64,000 bases of DNA from Hafnia alvei (GCF_034424155.1 NZ_CP139992.1:610012-674011), one strand, 5' to 3'. Positions 39,072 to 49,147 are shown, numbered from the stretch's first letter. A program made the numbers and translations. Notes: generated by a model from the sequence alone, not told the origin.

Positions 39072-39845
39072 TTAACCGAGCGGGCTGCTTTGTAACAGCG
39101 TCAGGCTAAATCCCATCACCGTCATACCGCACAGCACGCCATAGCTTGGGTTATTCTGCGGATCAATCTCTTTGGCTAGCGGCATCAGTTCGTCTACCGA
39201 TAGCGCCACCATGATACCCGCTACCATTGCCATGATTGAGGCCATTAACACCGGAGATATGGCCGGCCCCAGCAAGAAGAATGCCAGTAACCCACCTAAA
39301 ATTTCGGCGAAGCCCGAAACGCTGGCCCACCATAGCGCCTTAGTTTTTGAGCCCGTGGCGGCATAGACCGGCCCAGCAACCGCTAAGCCTTCAGGAATAT
39401 TGTGAATGGCAACCGCGAGCGCAATACCCATGCCTAATTCAAGGTCGGAGCTGGCGGTGACAAAGGTGGCAATGCCTTCTGGAAAGTTATGCAGGCTAAT
39501 GCCGAGCGTTAGCAGCATGGCTGTACGGCGCAGGTTGCGTGTTTTCCCTGCCTTAGGCGCATCCATCAGGTCATGTGCATGCTGGTGCGGCAACATTCTG
39601 TCCAACATGAAATAGCCCACCAGACCAATGATAAACATGCCATAGCCAAGCATCGGTGACATGCCTTGGGTATCCAGCGCGGCGGGTAACATTTCCATCA
39701 AAGAAATCAGCAGCATAATCCCTGCGGCAAAGCCAAGCGCAAACGCTAAAACCCGGTTGGAGGGTTTCTGTCCGATAATGGCTAATAACGCGCCGACAAA
39801 TGTGGCACCGCCAGCTAGCAAAGTCAGAATAAGTGGAACTGACAT
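39072..39845 (-). CDS. zupT: ZupT, ZIP-family divalent metal importer
   Basis: Inner-membrane ZIP transporter for Zn2+ and other divalent cations, 257 aa, eight membrane segments. The paired metal-site motifs [10 protein letters not shown] and [10 protein letters not shown] are both present, with a His-containing loop ([13 protein letters not shown]) between helices III and IV. Its place next to ribB and ygiD is as in E. coli. Confidence 0.95.
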   Translation of the reverse strand: MSVPLILTLLAGGATFVGALLAIIGQKPSNRVLAFALGFAAGIMLLISLMEMLPAALDTQGMSPMLGYGMFIIGLVGYFMLDRMLPHQHAHDLMDAPKAGKTRNLRRTAMLLTLGISLHNFPEGIATFVTASSDLELGMGIALAVAIHNIPEGLAVAGPVYAATGSKTKALWWASVSGFAEILGGLLAFFLLGPAISPVLMASIMAMVAGIMVALSVDELMPLAKEIDPQNNPSYGVLCGMTVMGFSLTLLQSSPLG

Positions 39846-40076
39846 AGCGCCTCCTTGTTGATAATGATTCCTATTATTGTTTTAACCTATCTTTAAGTAA
39901 ATAGCGAATACAAAGTTATTACCAATGACTCTAATAACTCAACCCCTCTGGGTCTGATATTCAAATTTACTGACAATCATCATCATGGTTATCCGGCAGA
40001 CGATCGAGATAAATCTGAGTAATGTATAACCATTCGGAGGCGATGCTCTCCGCCAGACTAAGAAAAGGATAATGTT

Positions 40077-40859
40077 ATGACTACCTCTCGTATGCCTGCG
40101 CTATTTCTCGGTCACGGTAGCCCGATGAACGTGCTGGAAGAAAATGACTACACCACGGCTTGGCGCGAGTTAGGTAAAACGTTGCCGCGTCCGAAAGCGA
40201 TTGTTGCTGTTTCTGCGCATTGGTACACCCGTGGTACGTTTGTCACGGCGATGGAACAGCCGCGGACGATCCATGATTTTGGTGGATTCCCACAGGCCCT
40301 GTTCGATACGCAATATCCAGCGCCGGGTTCGCCTGAACTCGCTCGTCGAGTACAGGAATTACTGGCGCCAGAAATGGTGCATTTGGATACCAGCGAATGG
40401 GGTTTGGATCACGGTACTTGGGGCGTTTTGATCAAAATGTATCCAGATGCCGATATTCCGGTGATCCAACTGAGTATTGATGGTACTCAACCCGCGGCTT
40501 ATCACTATGAACTAGGCAAGAAACTCGCCGCCTTGCGCGATGAAGGCGTGATGATTGTCGCGAGCGGAAACGTGGTACATAACCTGCGAATGGTTAAGTG
40601 GCAGGGCGAAGCGGAACCTTATCCGTGGGCATTCAGTTTTGATAATTTTGTGCGTGAGAATCTGGCACATAAAGGCGAAAACCATCCACTGGTTAACTTT
40701 ATGCAGCATGAAGGCGCTGAATTATCTAACCCATCGCCGGAGCACTTCCTGCCGCTGTTATATGTGCTTGGCGCATGGAACGGTGAAGAGCCGATTTCTG
40801 TGCCGGTGGACGGCATTGTGATGGCGTCGCTGAGTATGTTATCGGTCGTCGTGGGATAG
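40077..40859 (+). CDS. ygiD: YgiD, 4,5-DOPA-extradiol dioxygenase-like (LigB family)
   Basis: Class III extradiol dioxygenase-family enzyme, 260 aa, with conserved metal-site histidines in FLGHGSP, SAHWYT and HGTWG. E. coli YgiD can oxidise DOPA in vitro; the physiological substrate is unclear. Start follows AAGGATA. Convergent with the MFS gene across a C/G-rich hairpin. Confidence 0.92.
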   Translation: MTTSRMPALFLGHGSPMNVLEENDYTTAWRELGKTLPRPKAIVAVSAHWYTRGTFVTAMEQPRTIHDFGGFPQALFDTQYPAPGSPELARRVQELLAPEMVHLDTSEWGLDHGTWGVLIKMYPDADIPVIQLSIDGTQPAAYHYELGKKLAALRDEGVMIVASGNVVHNLRMVKWQGEAEPYPWAFSFDNFVRENLAHKGENHPLVNFMQHEGAELSNPSPEHFLPLLYVLGAWNGEEPISVPVDGIVMASLSMLSVVVG

Positions 40860-40875
40860 TACCCGCAAACGAAAT

Positions 40876-40897
40876 TCCTCCCCTGCAAAGGGGAGGA
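40876..40897. terminator. C/G-rich hairpin between ygiD and the MFS gene
   Basis: TCCTCCCCT-GCAA-AGGGGAGGA perfect 9-bp stem. No T-tract; similar hairpins occur at 5040 and 30045. Confidence 0.55.
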
Positions 40898-40922
40898 TTA
40901 CGATAGGGTCAGTATGCGGAAG

Positions 40923-42137
40923 TTAGCGACTGGCCTTCTTCTTCAAAAACACCCACATCAGAGCCAACCAAAGCAGCCCGCTGATTAATCCATACAAATT
41001 AAAGATCCCACTTCCCTGCCAGAGATAAATACGTTTTGCGATTTCGATGCCCAAGGCATAAATGCCAATGGTGGTCATACCGAGCGCGGCGGCAACGGTG
41101 CCTTTGCGCATATCGCTGGCAAACAGCGTGAGGCGATATAATCCTGCGTTAATCAATCCTGTGCCGAAGGCGTAAAGGCTTAAACCGGCAATGGTCCAAA
41201 GGTAAGCATGCGGGGTAAACAGCGTGCCGAAAGTGGCCAGTGCCAGACCGGCAATGATCGGCGCTGCGCCGAGCCACAGCGGTTTTTCAATCGACATCTT
41301 TCCTGCGATGCGTGCCAGCACTAAATTGCCCATGATAAGGGCAACAAAAATAGGCACCTGCAACCAGCCATATGCCACTGGCGTCAGCCCTTCACCATCG
41401 ATCAGTATCACCGGAGAAATCGCGACCCACGCCAACAGCGGCAGGGCCGAAAAACCGATTGATGCCGCACCACAGACAAAACGCAGATTGCCAAATACCT
41501 GTCGATAATCTGCCAGCAGGGAGGTTAAGCGTAATTTTTCGCCCTGCGACTGCGCGGTTTCCGGCATCGCTTTCCATAGACCGAGCCATGCAATAAATGC
41601 CACTAAGGCAAATACGGCAAACATGCTTTTCCACGGTGCGAATTGAATAAATGCCGCACCGGCCAGCGGGCCAATCAATGGCGCTATCAAGGCCACGTTG
41701 GCCATTAATGCCATCAGCTTGATACTGAGCGTTTGATCGAAGGCTTCTTGCACGGCGGCATATCCCACGGCGCCGATAAAACAGAGGCTGATACCTTGGA
41801 TAAAGCGCATCAGAATAAATTGTTCAATGCTGTTGGTGAATAGCGTAGCGATACAGGCGGCAACAAACAGCATCACGCCGGTCAGCATCACCGGGCGGCG
41901 GCCAACGCGGTCAGAGAGTGGCCCAAGCAGCCATTGCAGCATCATGCCACCGAATAAATACGCGGTTAATGAGGTTGGAACCCAGCTCACATCGGCATTG
42001 AAATCACGCACCACATGAATCATGCCCGGTTGGATCATGTCGTGGGCGATGTAGGTTGCGAACTCGAACAACACCAGTGCGAGCGGAAACAGCACGGCAC
42101 GGCGAGTTAGCTTAGAAGCAGCAATATAGGATGACAT
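40923..42137 (-). CDS. mdfA: MdfA-like MFS exporter
   Basis: Twelve-helix major facilitator of the MdfA/Cmr drug/proton antiporter group, 404 aa. It keeps the TM1 acidic residues E25 and D33 (FEFATYIAHDM) that bind cations in MdfA and the motif LSDRVGRRPVM after TM2. Very similar to E. coli MdfA. It lies 177 bp downstream of the siderophore synthetase gene on the same strand, so it might also export the siderophore; drug export is the safer call. No terminator was recognised in the gap. Confidence 0.85.
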   Translation of the reverse strand: MSSYIAASKLTRRAVLFPLALVLFEFATYIAHDMIQPGMIHVVRDFNADVSWVPTSLTAYLFGGMMLQWLLGPLSDRVGRRPVMLTGVMLFVAACIATLFTNSIEQFILMRFIQGISLCFIGAVGYAAVQEAFDQTLSIKLMALMANVALIAPLIGPLAGAAFIQFAPWKSMFAVFALVAFIAWLGLWKAMPETAQSQGEKLRLTSLLADYRQVFGNLRFVCGAASIGFSALPLLAWVAISPVILIDGEGLTPVAYGWLQVPIFVALIMGNLVLARIAGKMSIEKPLWLGAAPIIAGLALATFGTLFTPHAYLWTIAGLSLYAFGTGLINAGLYRLTLFASDMRKGTVAAALGMTTIGIYALGIEIAKRIYLWQGSGIFNLYGLISGLLWLALMWVFLKKKASR

Positions 42138-42314
42138 GTCGGGTGATTACTCGGTTTATGTAAAGAGTTTGCCCCTGCGTTCCCAGTGAAAAAGAAACGG
42201 CAGGGGCTATAGTCGTTCAATTCTGATTTTCGGGGGAGCGTAGGATGCGTTATATAACCGCACCCTGCGATAAACCCGTCTATCTTTTTGTGTCAGCGCC
42301 AGTCACGTCGAGCG

Positions 42315-44150
42315 CTATTTAAAAGTCACCAATGGGTTATCCAACTGGCCCGCAAATTTCAGATTTTGTGATGGATCGCTGAGGTTGATCATCTGGCGAT
42401 TGTTAGCCAATTGGAGGCGATTCAAACAAGAGTGCGTGAAGGCAGGGCTGAACATATCGTAGCGCTCGAAACGTTCGGCCAGCTCAGGATGCGCTCGCTG
42501 ATAATCCGTCACGCATTCGGTCACGCGCTGCCAGAATTTCTCCTGTGGGTAATTTCCCTGCTCATGCAGAATCGCAGCCATAAAGCGGAAGAAGCCGTCG
42601 AACACATCGGTAAAGATCGATAGGATTTTAAGCTCGTCGGGTACGAATACCGCAACGCGTTTGGCTTTTTCTGGCAAATCGGCATCGGGATCCATCACCA
42701 CGATCTCTTCGGCGATATCTTTCATAAAGACATGCACCGGGGTATGGTTTTCCAGCACGAGGATCAGGTTTTCACCGTGTGGCATGAAGGCCAGATCGTA
42801 GGTGTATAAGCAGTGCAGCAGCGGGCTGAGATAGCTTTGCAGATAGCGTTTCAACCATTCGCCGGTCTCTAAGCCAGAAGCCTGAATCATGGCTGGTAGT
42901 AACGCATTGCCATCGCGATCCTGATGCAATAGGGCCGCCATTGTCATAACACGCTGGTTTGACTGAATCAACGCCAGCGGGCTTTCGCGCCACAGCGCAG
43001 CCATCATTTTTTTGTATGGCGTATCGCCGCTCACCGCGCTTTCGTAATAGTGATTACGATAGCCGATGGTCGCCACTTCGCGCAGCATACGGAAACCATA
43101 ATCACGCAGGCAACTGTCGTTTTCGATAAGCTCGGCCAGCCATTCGTTGATGCCCGGCGTTGTCGCCATATAGTACGGAGACAGGCCGCGCATAAAGCCC
43201 ATATTGAGGATCGAAAGCGCAGTTTTTACATAGCGTTTGCGCGGATGACTGGTATTGAAGAAGGTGCGGATGGACTGTTGAGCCTGATAGTTATCATCGC
43301 CAATACCCAGATAAACCAGTTCACGCTTGGCAATGTCGGGGGCGAAGATCCCCGTCAGCTTATTTTGCCATTGCCATGGATGCACGGGCATAAAGATATA
43401 GTTATTCGGATCAAGATCCTGAGCGATCAATTGCTGAGTGAAACCGTCAACGATGCTTGGCGTGAGCTCTTCTTCCAGTAGCTGTTGGTAACTGAGTTCA
43501 TCGATGCTGGCGAAATGCGCTTTGCTTTTGTGAGCAGCAAGCCAAACAAAGTTGATTGGCGCTGCGGCTTCTGGCGCATAGGCCTGATAATCAAACGCAT
43601 CAAAACCAATACGACCATTGTTTGCCACAAACGCAGGGTGGCCTTCCATCATGGCGCCTTCTAGCGTTTGGAAATCAGCCTCGAGCAGATGCTCAATCAA
43701 AACTCCTTCGCGCAGATGTTTAAAGGCGCTGCTGTATAAGGTGCTGGTGATTTCTTCCATATAGGTGGGCAGCATTTCCTGTGGAATGCCCAGCACGTCT
43801 TTGAATTCAATGATAAAGCGAAGCGAGTCCAGCTCTTGCTCAACGCCATTTTGTGTTTTTTGAATAGAGTCAGCATCAATGGCCCAGTGTTCCAAGGCTA
43901 GGCGACGTGCGCGAAAGTGATAGATCACTTCGTCTTGTGGCGCAGCCAGTTGGTAATCGGCCATTTCATCGGCTGACGTTGGCTGGCTAACGCATTCAGG
44001 CGTAAATAGACGCTCATGTGCAAATTCGGCAATCGCCTTGCGCACGTGTAGACGGTTGGCTTTACTCCACAGTTCGGGGGTCAGGTGAGCGATAACGTGA
44101 CGGTTTTGTTCTGCCACAGGCAAATGAGAAAACTGAGTATGAGCGGTCAT
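42315..44150 (-). CDS. NIS siderophore synthetase (IucA/IucC family; DesD/AlcC/DfoC-type)
   Basis: ATP-dependent NRPS-independent siderophore synthetase, 611 aa, with IucA/IucC core motifs (HPWQWQNKL, TSHPRKRYVKTALSIL, the MPHGENLILVLE ATP/Mg site) and a C-terminal FhuF-like domain. Resemblance is to the DesD/AlcC subgroup, which joins and cyclises N-hydroxy-N-succinyl diamines. Its start overlaps the acyltransferase stop by 4 bp. The expected product is a ferrioxamine-, bisucaberin- or putrebactin-type macrocycle; the diamine cannot be told from the gene. Confidence 0.92.
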   Translation of the reverse strand: MTAHTQFSHLPVAEQNRHVIAHLTPELWSKANRLHVRKAIAEFAHERLFTPECVSQPTSADEMADYQLAAPQDEVIYHFRARRLALEHWAIDADSIQKTQNGVEQELDSLRFIIEFKDVLGIPQEMLPTYMEEITSTLYSSAFKHLREGVLIEHLLEADFQTLEGAMMEGHPAFVANNGRIGFDAFDYQAYAPEAAAPINFVWLAAHKSKAHFASIDELSYQQLLEEELTPSIVDGFTQQLIAQDLDPNNYIFMPVHPWQWQNKLTGIFAPDIAKRELVYLGIGDDNYQAQQSIRTFFNTSHPRKRYVKTALSILNMGFMRGLSPYYMATTPGINEWLAELIENDSCLRDYGFRMLREVATIGYRNHYYESAVSGDTPYKKMMAALWRESPLALIQSNQRVMTMAALLHQDRDGNALLPAMIQASGLETGEWLKRYLQSYLSPLLHCLYTYDLAFMPHGENLILVLENHTPVHVFMKDIAEEIVVMDPDADLPEKAKRVAVFVPDELKILSIFTDVFDGFFRFMAAILHEQGNYPQEKFWQRVTECVTDYQRAHPELAERFERYDMFSPAFTHSCLNRLQLANNRQMINLSDPSQNLKFAGQLDNPLVTFK

Positions 44151-44749
44151 GCGTGGGTCTCCTGACGGGAAACAGAATGGAATTGTGCATCATGGCGCAG
44201 TGCAGCAGCGTGCTGCTCGCGATCGCAGAACGCTAGCCATGCGGTTTTGTTCGCGAGTTCGATTTGATGTTGATAGACGAAGCCAGCGCGTTTGTTCAGA
44301 CGATGGATTTTCTCATTACGCACATCGGGTTCGACCACAATGCGAGCAACGCGCTCATCGCTAAACATGAATGCCACAATGGTTTGGAATACGGCCCAGG
44401 TAAAACCGCTGACCGGTTTGTCTGCTGGCGCGACCAAAATGTGCATACCATAGTCACTGTTTTGTGCCGGATAGCATTGGCCAACCGGATCGTGAATCGC
44501 CTGATAGCGTTCCAATAGAAACGTCGGTTTGCCTTGATACACACCGATGAATGCACCATCGGGATGATGCTTAAGCAGATCGAGATAGAAATCCCGTACC
44601 TGTTCAACGCTTTGCTCCATCATTCCCCAATAGCGTGCGTAAGGTTGGCTAACCCAGCTATGCAGCAGCTCGGCATCTTGAACCGCATCCAGCGGACGTA
44701 GGGCAAAATCGCCCACGTTTTCCACCTGATGCTTAAATATATAACTCAT
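44147..44749 (-). CDS. Hydroxydiamine N-acyltransferase (IucB/AlcB/DesC-like GNAT)
   Basis: A 200-aa GNAT-fold siderophore acyltransferase (RimJ/AcsC-type). Typical elements are WVSQPYARYWGM, FLLERYQAIHDPVGQ and HRLNKRAGFVYQHQIEL near the acyl-CoA site. Expected to add succinyl to the N-hydroxylated diamine made by the upstream enzyme. In Erwinia DfoC this domain is fused to the synthetase; here it is a separate gene, overlapping both neighbours by 4 bp (ATGA). Confidence 0.9.
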   Translation of the reverse strand: MSYIFKHQVENVGDFALRPLDAVQDAELLHSWVSQPYARYWGMMEQSVEQVRDFYLDLLKHHPDGAFIGVYQGKPTFLLERYQAIHDPVGQCYPAQNSDYGMHILVAPADKPVSGFTWAVFQTIVAFMFSDERVARIVVEPDVRNEKIHRLNKRAGFVYQHQIELANKTAWLAFCDREQHAAALRHDAQFHSVSRQETHA

Positions 44750-46086
44750 AGCAAATCTCCGGTTTGCGGGGCGGCAAACTGTTGGAACGCAATTTGTTCT
44801 TCAATCGGGTAGTGTTCGGTTCCGGTGATCTCACGCAGGATCCATGAGTTGCGGTAGCAGGCCATACCAAGATCGGGAGTGACGAAACCGTGAGTATGCA
44901 GCTCGGCGTTTTGCACGAAGATCTCTTGGTGCTGTGTATCGATTGAGTAGTTGCGGGCAACGTCGTAACGGCCTTTTTCATCCCACGCGATCCGATCATG
45001 GATCGGTTGTAAAAATGCAGGCGGCTGGTGGCGATATCCGGTGCACAGGATCACTGCCTCGCTGTCGATGGCGAAGTGTTGATCCTGTTCATGCTGATGC
45101 AGCGCCAGATTCAAGGTTTTATGGTTAGCGGTATTTTGTACGCCGGTCAGGGCGGTATTGGTGAATAAGCGGGTATTCACATGACCGTCCAAGCGTTTGA
45201 TGTATAGCAGATCAAAAATGTCGTTAATTAGGCTGCTGTTGATGCCCTTGTAAAGCTGCTGGCTTTGCATATTAAGCTGGTCACGCTTTTCTGCGGGCAA
45301 CTGGTGGAAGTAGTCCACATACTCCGGCGATGTCATTTCCAGCGTTAGCTTGGTGTACTCCAGCGGGAAGAAGCGCGGCGCGCGAGTGACCCAGTTTAGC
45401 TGATAGCCATACTTATCAATCTCAGAGAGGAGGTCGTAGTAAATTTCTGCCGCGCTTTGCCCGCTGCCTACCACCGTTATAGAACGGCGGGTTTGAAGCT
45501 CTTCCTTGTGATGCAAATACTGGCCGGAATGCACCATTCGTTCGGCAAATGGCTGGCAGCACTCAGGGATAACCGGCGAAGGGCCGGTGCCAAGCACCAG
45601 ATGGCGCGTTTCAAACTTTAACTTCTTACCGTTGCGGGTATCGCTGCAATGCACCTGATAACAGCGGCTATCCTGATCGAACTCCACGCGCTCAACTTTG
45701 GTATTGAATCGCAGGTTGCTCAGGCGCTCTGTCGCCCAACGGCAATACTGGTTGTACTCTTTGCGCATCAAAAAGAAGCTTTCGCGAATATAAAACGAGT
45801 ACAGACGTCCCTGTTGTTTTATGTAGTTCAGGAAACTCAGTGGGTGCGTTGGATCTGCCAGCGTCACCAGATCGGCCATAAACGGCGTTTGCAGATGAGC
45901 GCTTTCCAGCATCATGCCAGGGTGCCAGTCAAAGCCTGAATTTTGGTCAAGAAACAGCGCGTTTACCTGCGACAGCGGCTGCGTGAGGCATGCTAACCCA
46001 AGATTAAATGGCCCAATACCAATGGCGATAAAATCATAAGGTTGTGTCGCAGCCTGCTGCTGAGAGGATAAGGAGAACTGGGTCAT
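44746..46086 (-). CDS. dfoA: FAD/NADPH-dependent diamine (or lysine/ornithine) N-hydroxylase
   Basis: Siderophore N-monooxygenase, 446 aa, of the IucD/PvdA/AlcA/DfoA family. The FAD-binding site is IGIGPFNLGLA (about 22-32) and the NADPH site VVGSGQSAAEIYYDLL (about 205). The substrate-side DWHPGMMLE and the C-terminal ATGY-equivalent LCTGYRHQPP are also present. It probably hydroxylates cadaverine or putrescine. No decarboxylase gene is in the window, so the diamine would come from general metabolism. First biosynthetic gene, 175 bp after the receptor gene. Confidence 0.9.
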   Translation of the reverse strand: MTQFSLSSQQQAATQPYDFIAIGIGPFNLGLACLTQPLSQVNALFLDQNSGFDWHPGMMLESAHLQTPFMADLVTLADPTHPLSFLNYIKQQGRLYSFYIRESFFLMRKEYNQYCRWATERLSNLRFNTKVERVEFDQDSRCYQVHCSDTRNGKKLKFETRHLVLGTGPSPVIPECCQPFAERMVHSGQYLHHKEELQTRRSITVVGSGQSAAEIYYDLLSEIDKYGYQLNWVTRAPRFFPLEYTKLTLEMTSPEYVDYFHQLPAEKRDQLNMQSQQLYKGINSSLINDIFDLLYIKRLDGHVNTRLFTNTALTGVQNTANHKTLNLALHQHEQDQHFAIDSEAVILCTGYRHQPPAFLQPIHDRIAWDEKGRYDVARNYSIDTQHQEIFVQNAELHTHGFVTPDLGMACYRNSWILREITGTEHYPIEEQIAFQQFAAPQTGDLL

Positions 46087-46219
46087 AGATCTTACCTTAG
46101 ATTATTACGAGGAGTACAAATTCGATGCTCAGCATTTATCCAGATTTCTAGATGGCGGATACGGGTTGTGAATCTGGCGCTAAATCGCCAATAAATTAAT
46201 TTAAAAGGTGTTTTTATTC

Positions 46220-46246
46220 AGGGATGCCGAAATGCCCGGCATCCCT
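46220..46246 (-). other. Hairpin between receptor and hydroxylase genes
   Basis: AGGGATGCCG / CGGCATCCCT perfect 10-bp stem with a 7-nt loop just past the receptor stop. On the minus strand no T-run follows, so it is more likely to set differential expression or protect the receptor mRNA than to stop transcription fully. Confidence 0.6.
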
Positions 46247-46261
46247 ATTTTTTAGAGGTAC

Positions 46262-48436
46262 TTAGAAGGAATATTTCACGCCAACCACCACGGAGCGCTC
46301 TGCACCGAACCAGCAGTTATTGCTGTCGTAGCAGCTTGCGACGTAGCGCTTGTCAGTGATGTTATTCACCGCCATTTTCAGCGTGGCGTTATCCAGCGCA
46401 GGCGTTAGGTTACCTAACTCATATGACGCAGCCATGTCATACAGCGTAACGGCTGGCAACTGCTCAGTATTACTCTGGTTAGCTTCCATACGACCGATGT
46501 AACGGATACCGGCACCGACGGTGAGCCCGCGCAGGAAGGTATCGTCAATGGTGTAGTTAGCCCATGCGCTAGCGTTGTCTTTAGCCGTTTGTACCGGACG
46601 GTTGCCGATCAACGCTTTGTTAGCATCTTCGGTAATCTTCACGTCGGTATAAGCGTAGTTCGCCGTCAACAGCAGGTTTTCCAGCGGGGAAGTGCGCAGT
46701 TCAAACTCGTAGCCTTTCGACTCGATTTCGCCACTTTGATACTTCTCGTAGGGATCAACGCCGTTCGGATTAGAGGTCAGCGCATTCTCTTTTTTGATAT
46801 CAAACACAGCGGCCGTGAAGATGGTGTTCTGGCTTGGTGTGGCAAATTTCACCCCACCTTCCCACATCTTGCTGGTTTCTGGTTTGTAAGAGCCACCGCT
46901 TTTGTTACGCCCAGCTAAAGGCTCAAAGCCTTCAGAGTAAGCAACGTACGGGGAGATGCCGTTTTCAAAGTGGTACATCGCGCCATAGCGCTGGGTGTAT
47001 TTGCTTTGAGAGAAAGTTTCATCTGTATTGGCACCGTATTGCAGGCCGTAGGTGCGCTTCTCGTATTGGTCATAACGACCACCGGCCAAGATGGTCAGCT
47101 TGTCGAGATCGATAGAGTCCTGCCAGTAGTAGCCGTTCTGGTGCATTGAATAGCGCACGTTGGTGGCCAGTGACGGATCCCAGGCAATATTGCCGCGGTT
47201 AATTTCGTGGTTATTGCGATCGAAGATATCGATGCTTGGCGCAGCGGCATCCTGATACTCGGTTTTGTTGTTCTGCCACTGGTAATCGAAGCCCAGCAAA
47301 ACATTGTGGCGTAGGAACGCGGTATCAAATTTACCGGCAATCTGGTTATCAATGTTGAAGGAATCCATGCTCTCATCGGTCATGTACATACGACGACCGA
47401 GAGTGCGGCCATCATCAGCAAGACCGGTGCTGTAGGTGTTTTCCTGATAGGCCGTGATATGCATAAAGCGGGCTTTCTGCGTGAAAGACCACTCATCGCT
47501 GAAGCGGTGATCGAACTGGTAGCCGACAGATTCTTGTTTACGCTTATAGGCTTCCCAATTGTGATCGCCCAGATAAACGTCAGTCGGCAGTTTGCCATAA
47601 GGAGAATACTTGAAGGTGCCTTCGCCTGGCAGAGAGGTATAAACGCCGGCATTAGGATCGTTCTGGAAGAAGGCTTGTAGCAACAGGCTATTGTTATCGT
47701 CGATATCCCAACGCAGAGAAGGCGCTAACAGATAGCGCTCATCTTTGGAGCCTTCGGCCTGCCCATCAACGGCACCGGCTAAGCCCACAAAGCGGTAGCT
47801 GACGTCGCTATCGCCAATTTGTCCGGTTGAATCGATTTTCCCTTCGCGACGATTATCGCTGCCGGTATCAAATTCTACGTCGGTATTTTGGTTTTTCTGT
47901 GGTTTTTTACTGATCATGTTGACGATACCGCCTGGTGAGGCGTTACCGTATAAAACTGATGCGGGGCCTTTCATGACTTCGATACGATCGAGCATGTAGG
48001 TATCAACTTGGCCTTGAATGTTCCATTCGTTGTAAGGCAGTTGTAGGCCGTCGAGATAGTTTTCGCTGTTTTTGAATCCACGAATGGTGAATTCATCAAA
48101 ACGTGTGATGGCGCCACCACGGTTTTCAGTGGTTACGCCCGATACGTAGCGCAGCGCTTCGTTTAGTGAGCTGATGCCGCGCTCGTCGAGTTCTTGGCCT
48201 TCAACGGTGTTGATAGTTTGCGGAGTATCTTGCGCGGTCAGATCGGATTTTGTGCCGGTATTTTCGTAGCTTCCCAGCGGTGGGAGGCTGGATTTGGCGC
48301 TGACAACGATTTTGTCTGCATCGTCTGCTGCTGCGGTATTTGTTGCTGTATCTGCGAAGACGCTCAAAGGGAATACCAAACAACCGATTGGCAACGCCGC
48401 TTTCAACGAAGAGTTAATAAACGCTTTGTATTTCAT
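46262..48436 (-). CDS. foxA: TonB-dependent hydroxamate siderophore receptor (FoxA/FhuA-like)
   Basis: Outer-membrane receptor, 724 aa. It has a signal peptide (cleavage near VFA-DT, residue 29), then a TonB box-like stretch (DKIVVSA), the plug domain (about 60-175; QTINTVEGQELDERG, DRIEVMKGPASVLYGNASPGGIVNMISKKP), a 22-strand barrel and a terminal F (VVGVKYSF). Similar to ferrioxamine/ferrichrome receptors. A Fur-box-like sequence lies 110 bp upstream. Its place before the biosynthesis genes suggests it imports the siderophore made here. Confidence 0.9.
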   Translation of the reverse strand: MKYKAFINSSLKAALPIGCLVFPLSVFADTATNTAAADDADKIVVSAKSSLPPLGSYENTGTKSDLTAQDTPQTINTVEGQELDERGISSLNEALRYVSGVTTENRGGAITRFDEFTIRGFKNSENYLDGLQLPYNEWNIQGQVDTYMLDRIEVMKGPASVLYGNASPGGIVNMISKKPQKNQNTDVEFDTGSDNRREGKIDSTGQIGDSDVSYRFVGLAGAVDGQAEGSKDERYLLAPSLRWDIDDNNSLLLQAFFQNDPNAGVYTSLPGEGTFKYSPYGKLPTDVYLGDHNWEAYKRKQESVGYQFDHRFSDEWSFTQKARFMHITAYQENTYSTGLADDGRTLGRRMYMTDESMDSFNIDNQIAGKFDTAFLRHNVLLGFDYQWQNNKTEYQDAAAPSIDIFDRNNHEINRGNIAWDPSLATNVRYSMHQNGYYWQDSIDLDKLTILAGGRYDQYEKRTYGLQYGANTDETFSQSKYTQRYGAMYHFENGISPYVAYSEGFEPLAGRNKSGGSYKPETSKMWEGGVKFATPSQNTIFTAAVFDIKKENALTSNPNGVDPYEKYQSGEIESKGYEFELRTSPLENLLLTANYAYTDVKITEDANKALIGNRPVQTAKDNASAWANYTIDDTFLRGLTVGAGIRYIGRMEANQSNTEQLPAVTLYDMAASYELGNLTPALDNATLKMAVNNITDKRYVASCYDSNNCWFGAERSVVVGVKYSF

Positions 48437-48544
48437 CTAATTATCCCTGCTTGAAAAAGCACGAAGATCTAATAATTAATTGTGAGCAATCTGGCCATCG
48501 CCGGATGTTAACCAGTCAATGACATCGCTATATCAAATGCGATA

Positions 48545-48563
48545 CAGAATGATAATTATTCTC
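48545..48563. promoter_or_regulatory. Fur box upstream of the TonB receptor
   Basis: CAGAATGATAATTATTCTC agrees at 15 of 19 positions with the Fur consensus GATAATGATAATCATTATC. It lies 109 bp before the receptor start. Confidence 0.75.
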
Positions 48564-48735
48564 GTTAGCTTTGGTAGCTTTTATTCAAGCAGAGGAGGGG
48601 AAACTATTTTTCTTTGTGATCTACGTCACGAATTCATGAGAGTAATTTAAGAATAACCATAAATAACTCAATGAAATTAATCGAGTAATGGTTATTAACA
48701 GGTAAGGTATTAATTCTATTTATATATAAGGCAGT

Positions 48736-48759
48736 CTAACCCACCGATGGGTGGGTTAG
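48736..48759 (-). terminator. Hairpin after the DUF805 gene
   Basis: CTAACCCACC-GATG-GGTGGGTTAG, perfect 10-bp stem, just past the DUF805 stop. The rest of 48437-48772 is AT-rich and holds the Fur box; I see no gene in it. Confidence 0.75.
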
Positions 48760-48772
48760 TGGCGAGGAGATC

Positions 48773-49147
48773 TTATTGAGTGATGCCAGCAGGTTGCTCA
48801 GCTTTTGGGTCTGCACCATAACGATTGGCGCCTGTAGTTCCTTCTTTGCAAAGCCAGACGAGTACAATGATTGGGCCGACAACGGGAATAAAACTAATGA
48901 AATAAAACCATCCTGAGCGCTCAATATCATGCAATCTTCTGACTATGACCGACAAGCTTGGAATGAAAGTAGCAAATATATATAAAACGGAGATACCCGT
49001 GATAAGCGAGCTTTCAGATGCGAGCATCAGTCCATACAGTATTAACCAAACGATGCAGTTAAAAAGGCTAAACATCCAATACTCTTTACGGCGAGCCCGG
49101 CCACTGAAGGTGGCGTAATTTTTTAATGCCTTGATATACCAATTCAT
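48773..49147 (-). CDS. DUF805 small inner-membrane protein (YhaH-like)
   Basis: A 124-aa protein with the DUF805 pattern: MNWYIKALKNYATFSGRARRKEYWMF at the N-terminus, three hydrophobic segments, VRRLHDIERSGW and a C-terminal G-x-NRYGADP tail. Function unknown; E. coli YhaH is a relative. The second Met (49147) is preferred because AAAGGA lies 10 bases before it, while the first Met is only 2 bases away. Confidence 0.85.
   Translation of the reverse strand: MNWYIKALKNYATFSGRARRKEYWMFSLFNCIVWLILYGLMLASESSLITGISVLYIFATFIPSLSVIVRRLHDIERSGWFYFISFIPVVGPIIVLVWLCKEGTTGANRYGADPKAEQPAGITQ

Noticed and set aside
43050..43481. 143-aa frame opposite the NIS synthetase gene
   Set aside because: Shadow of a well-supported gene with conserved motifs.
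46087..46261. Fur box directly before the hydroxylase gene
   Set aside because: The best match I could find (around GATAAATGCTGAGCATC) has too few matching positions to claim.
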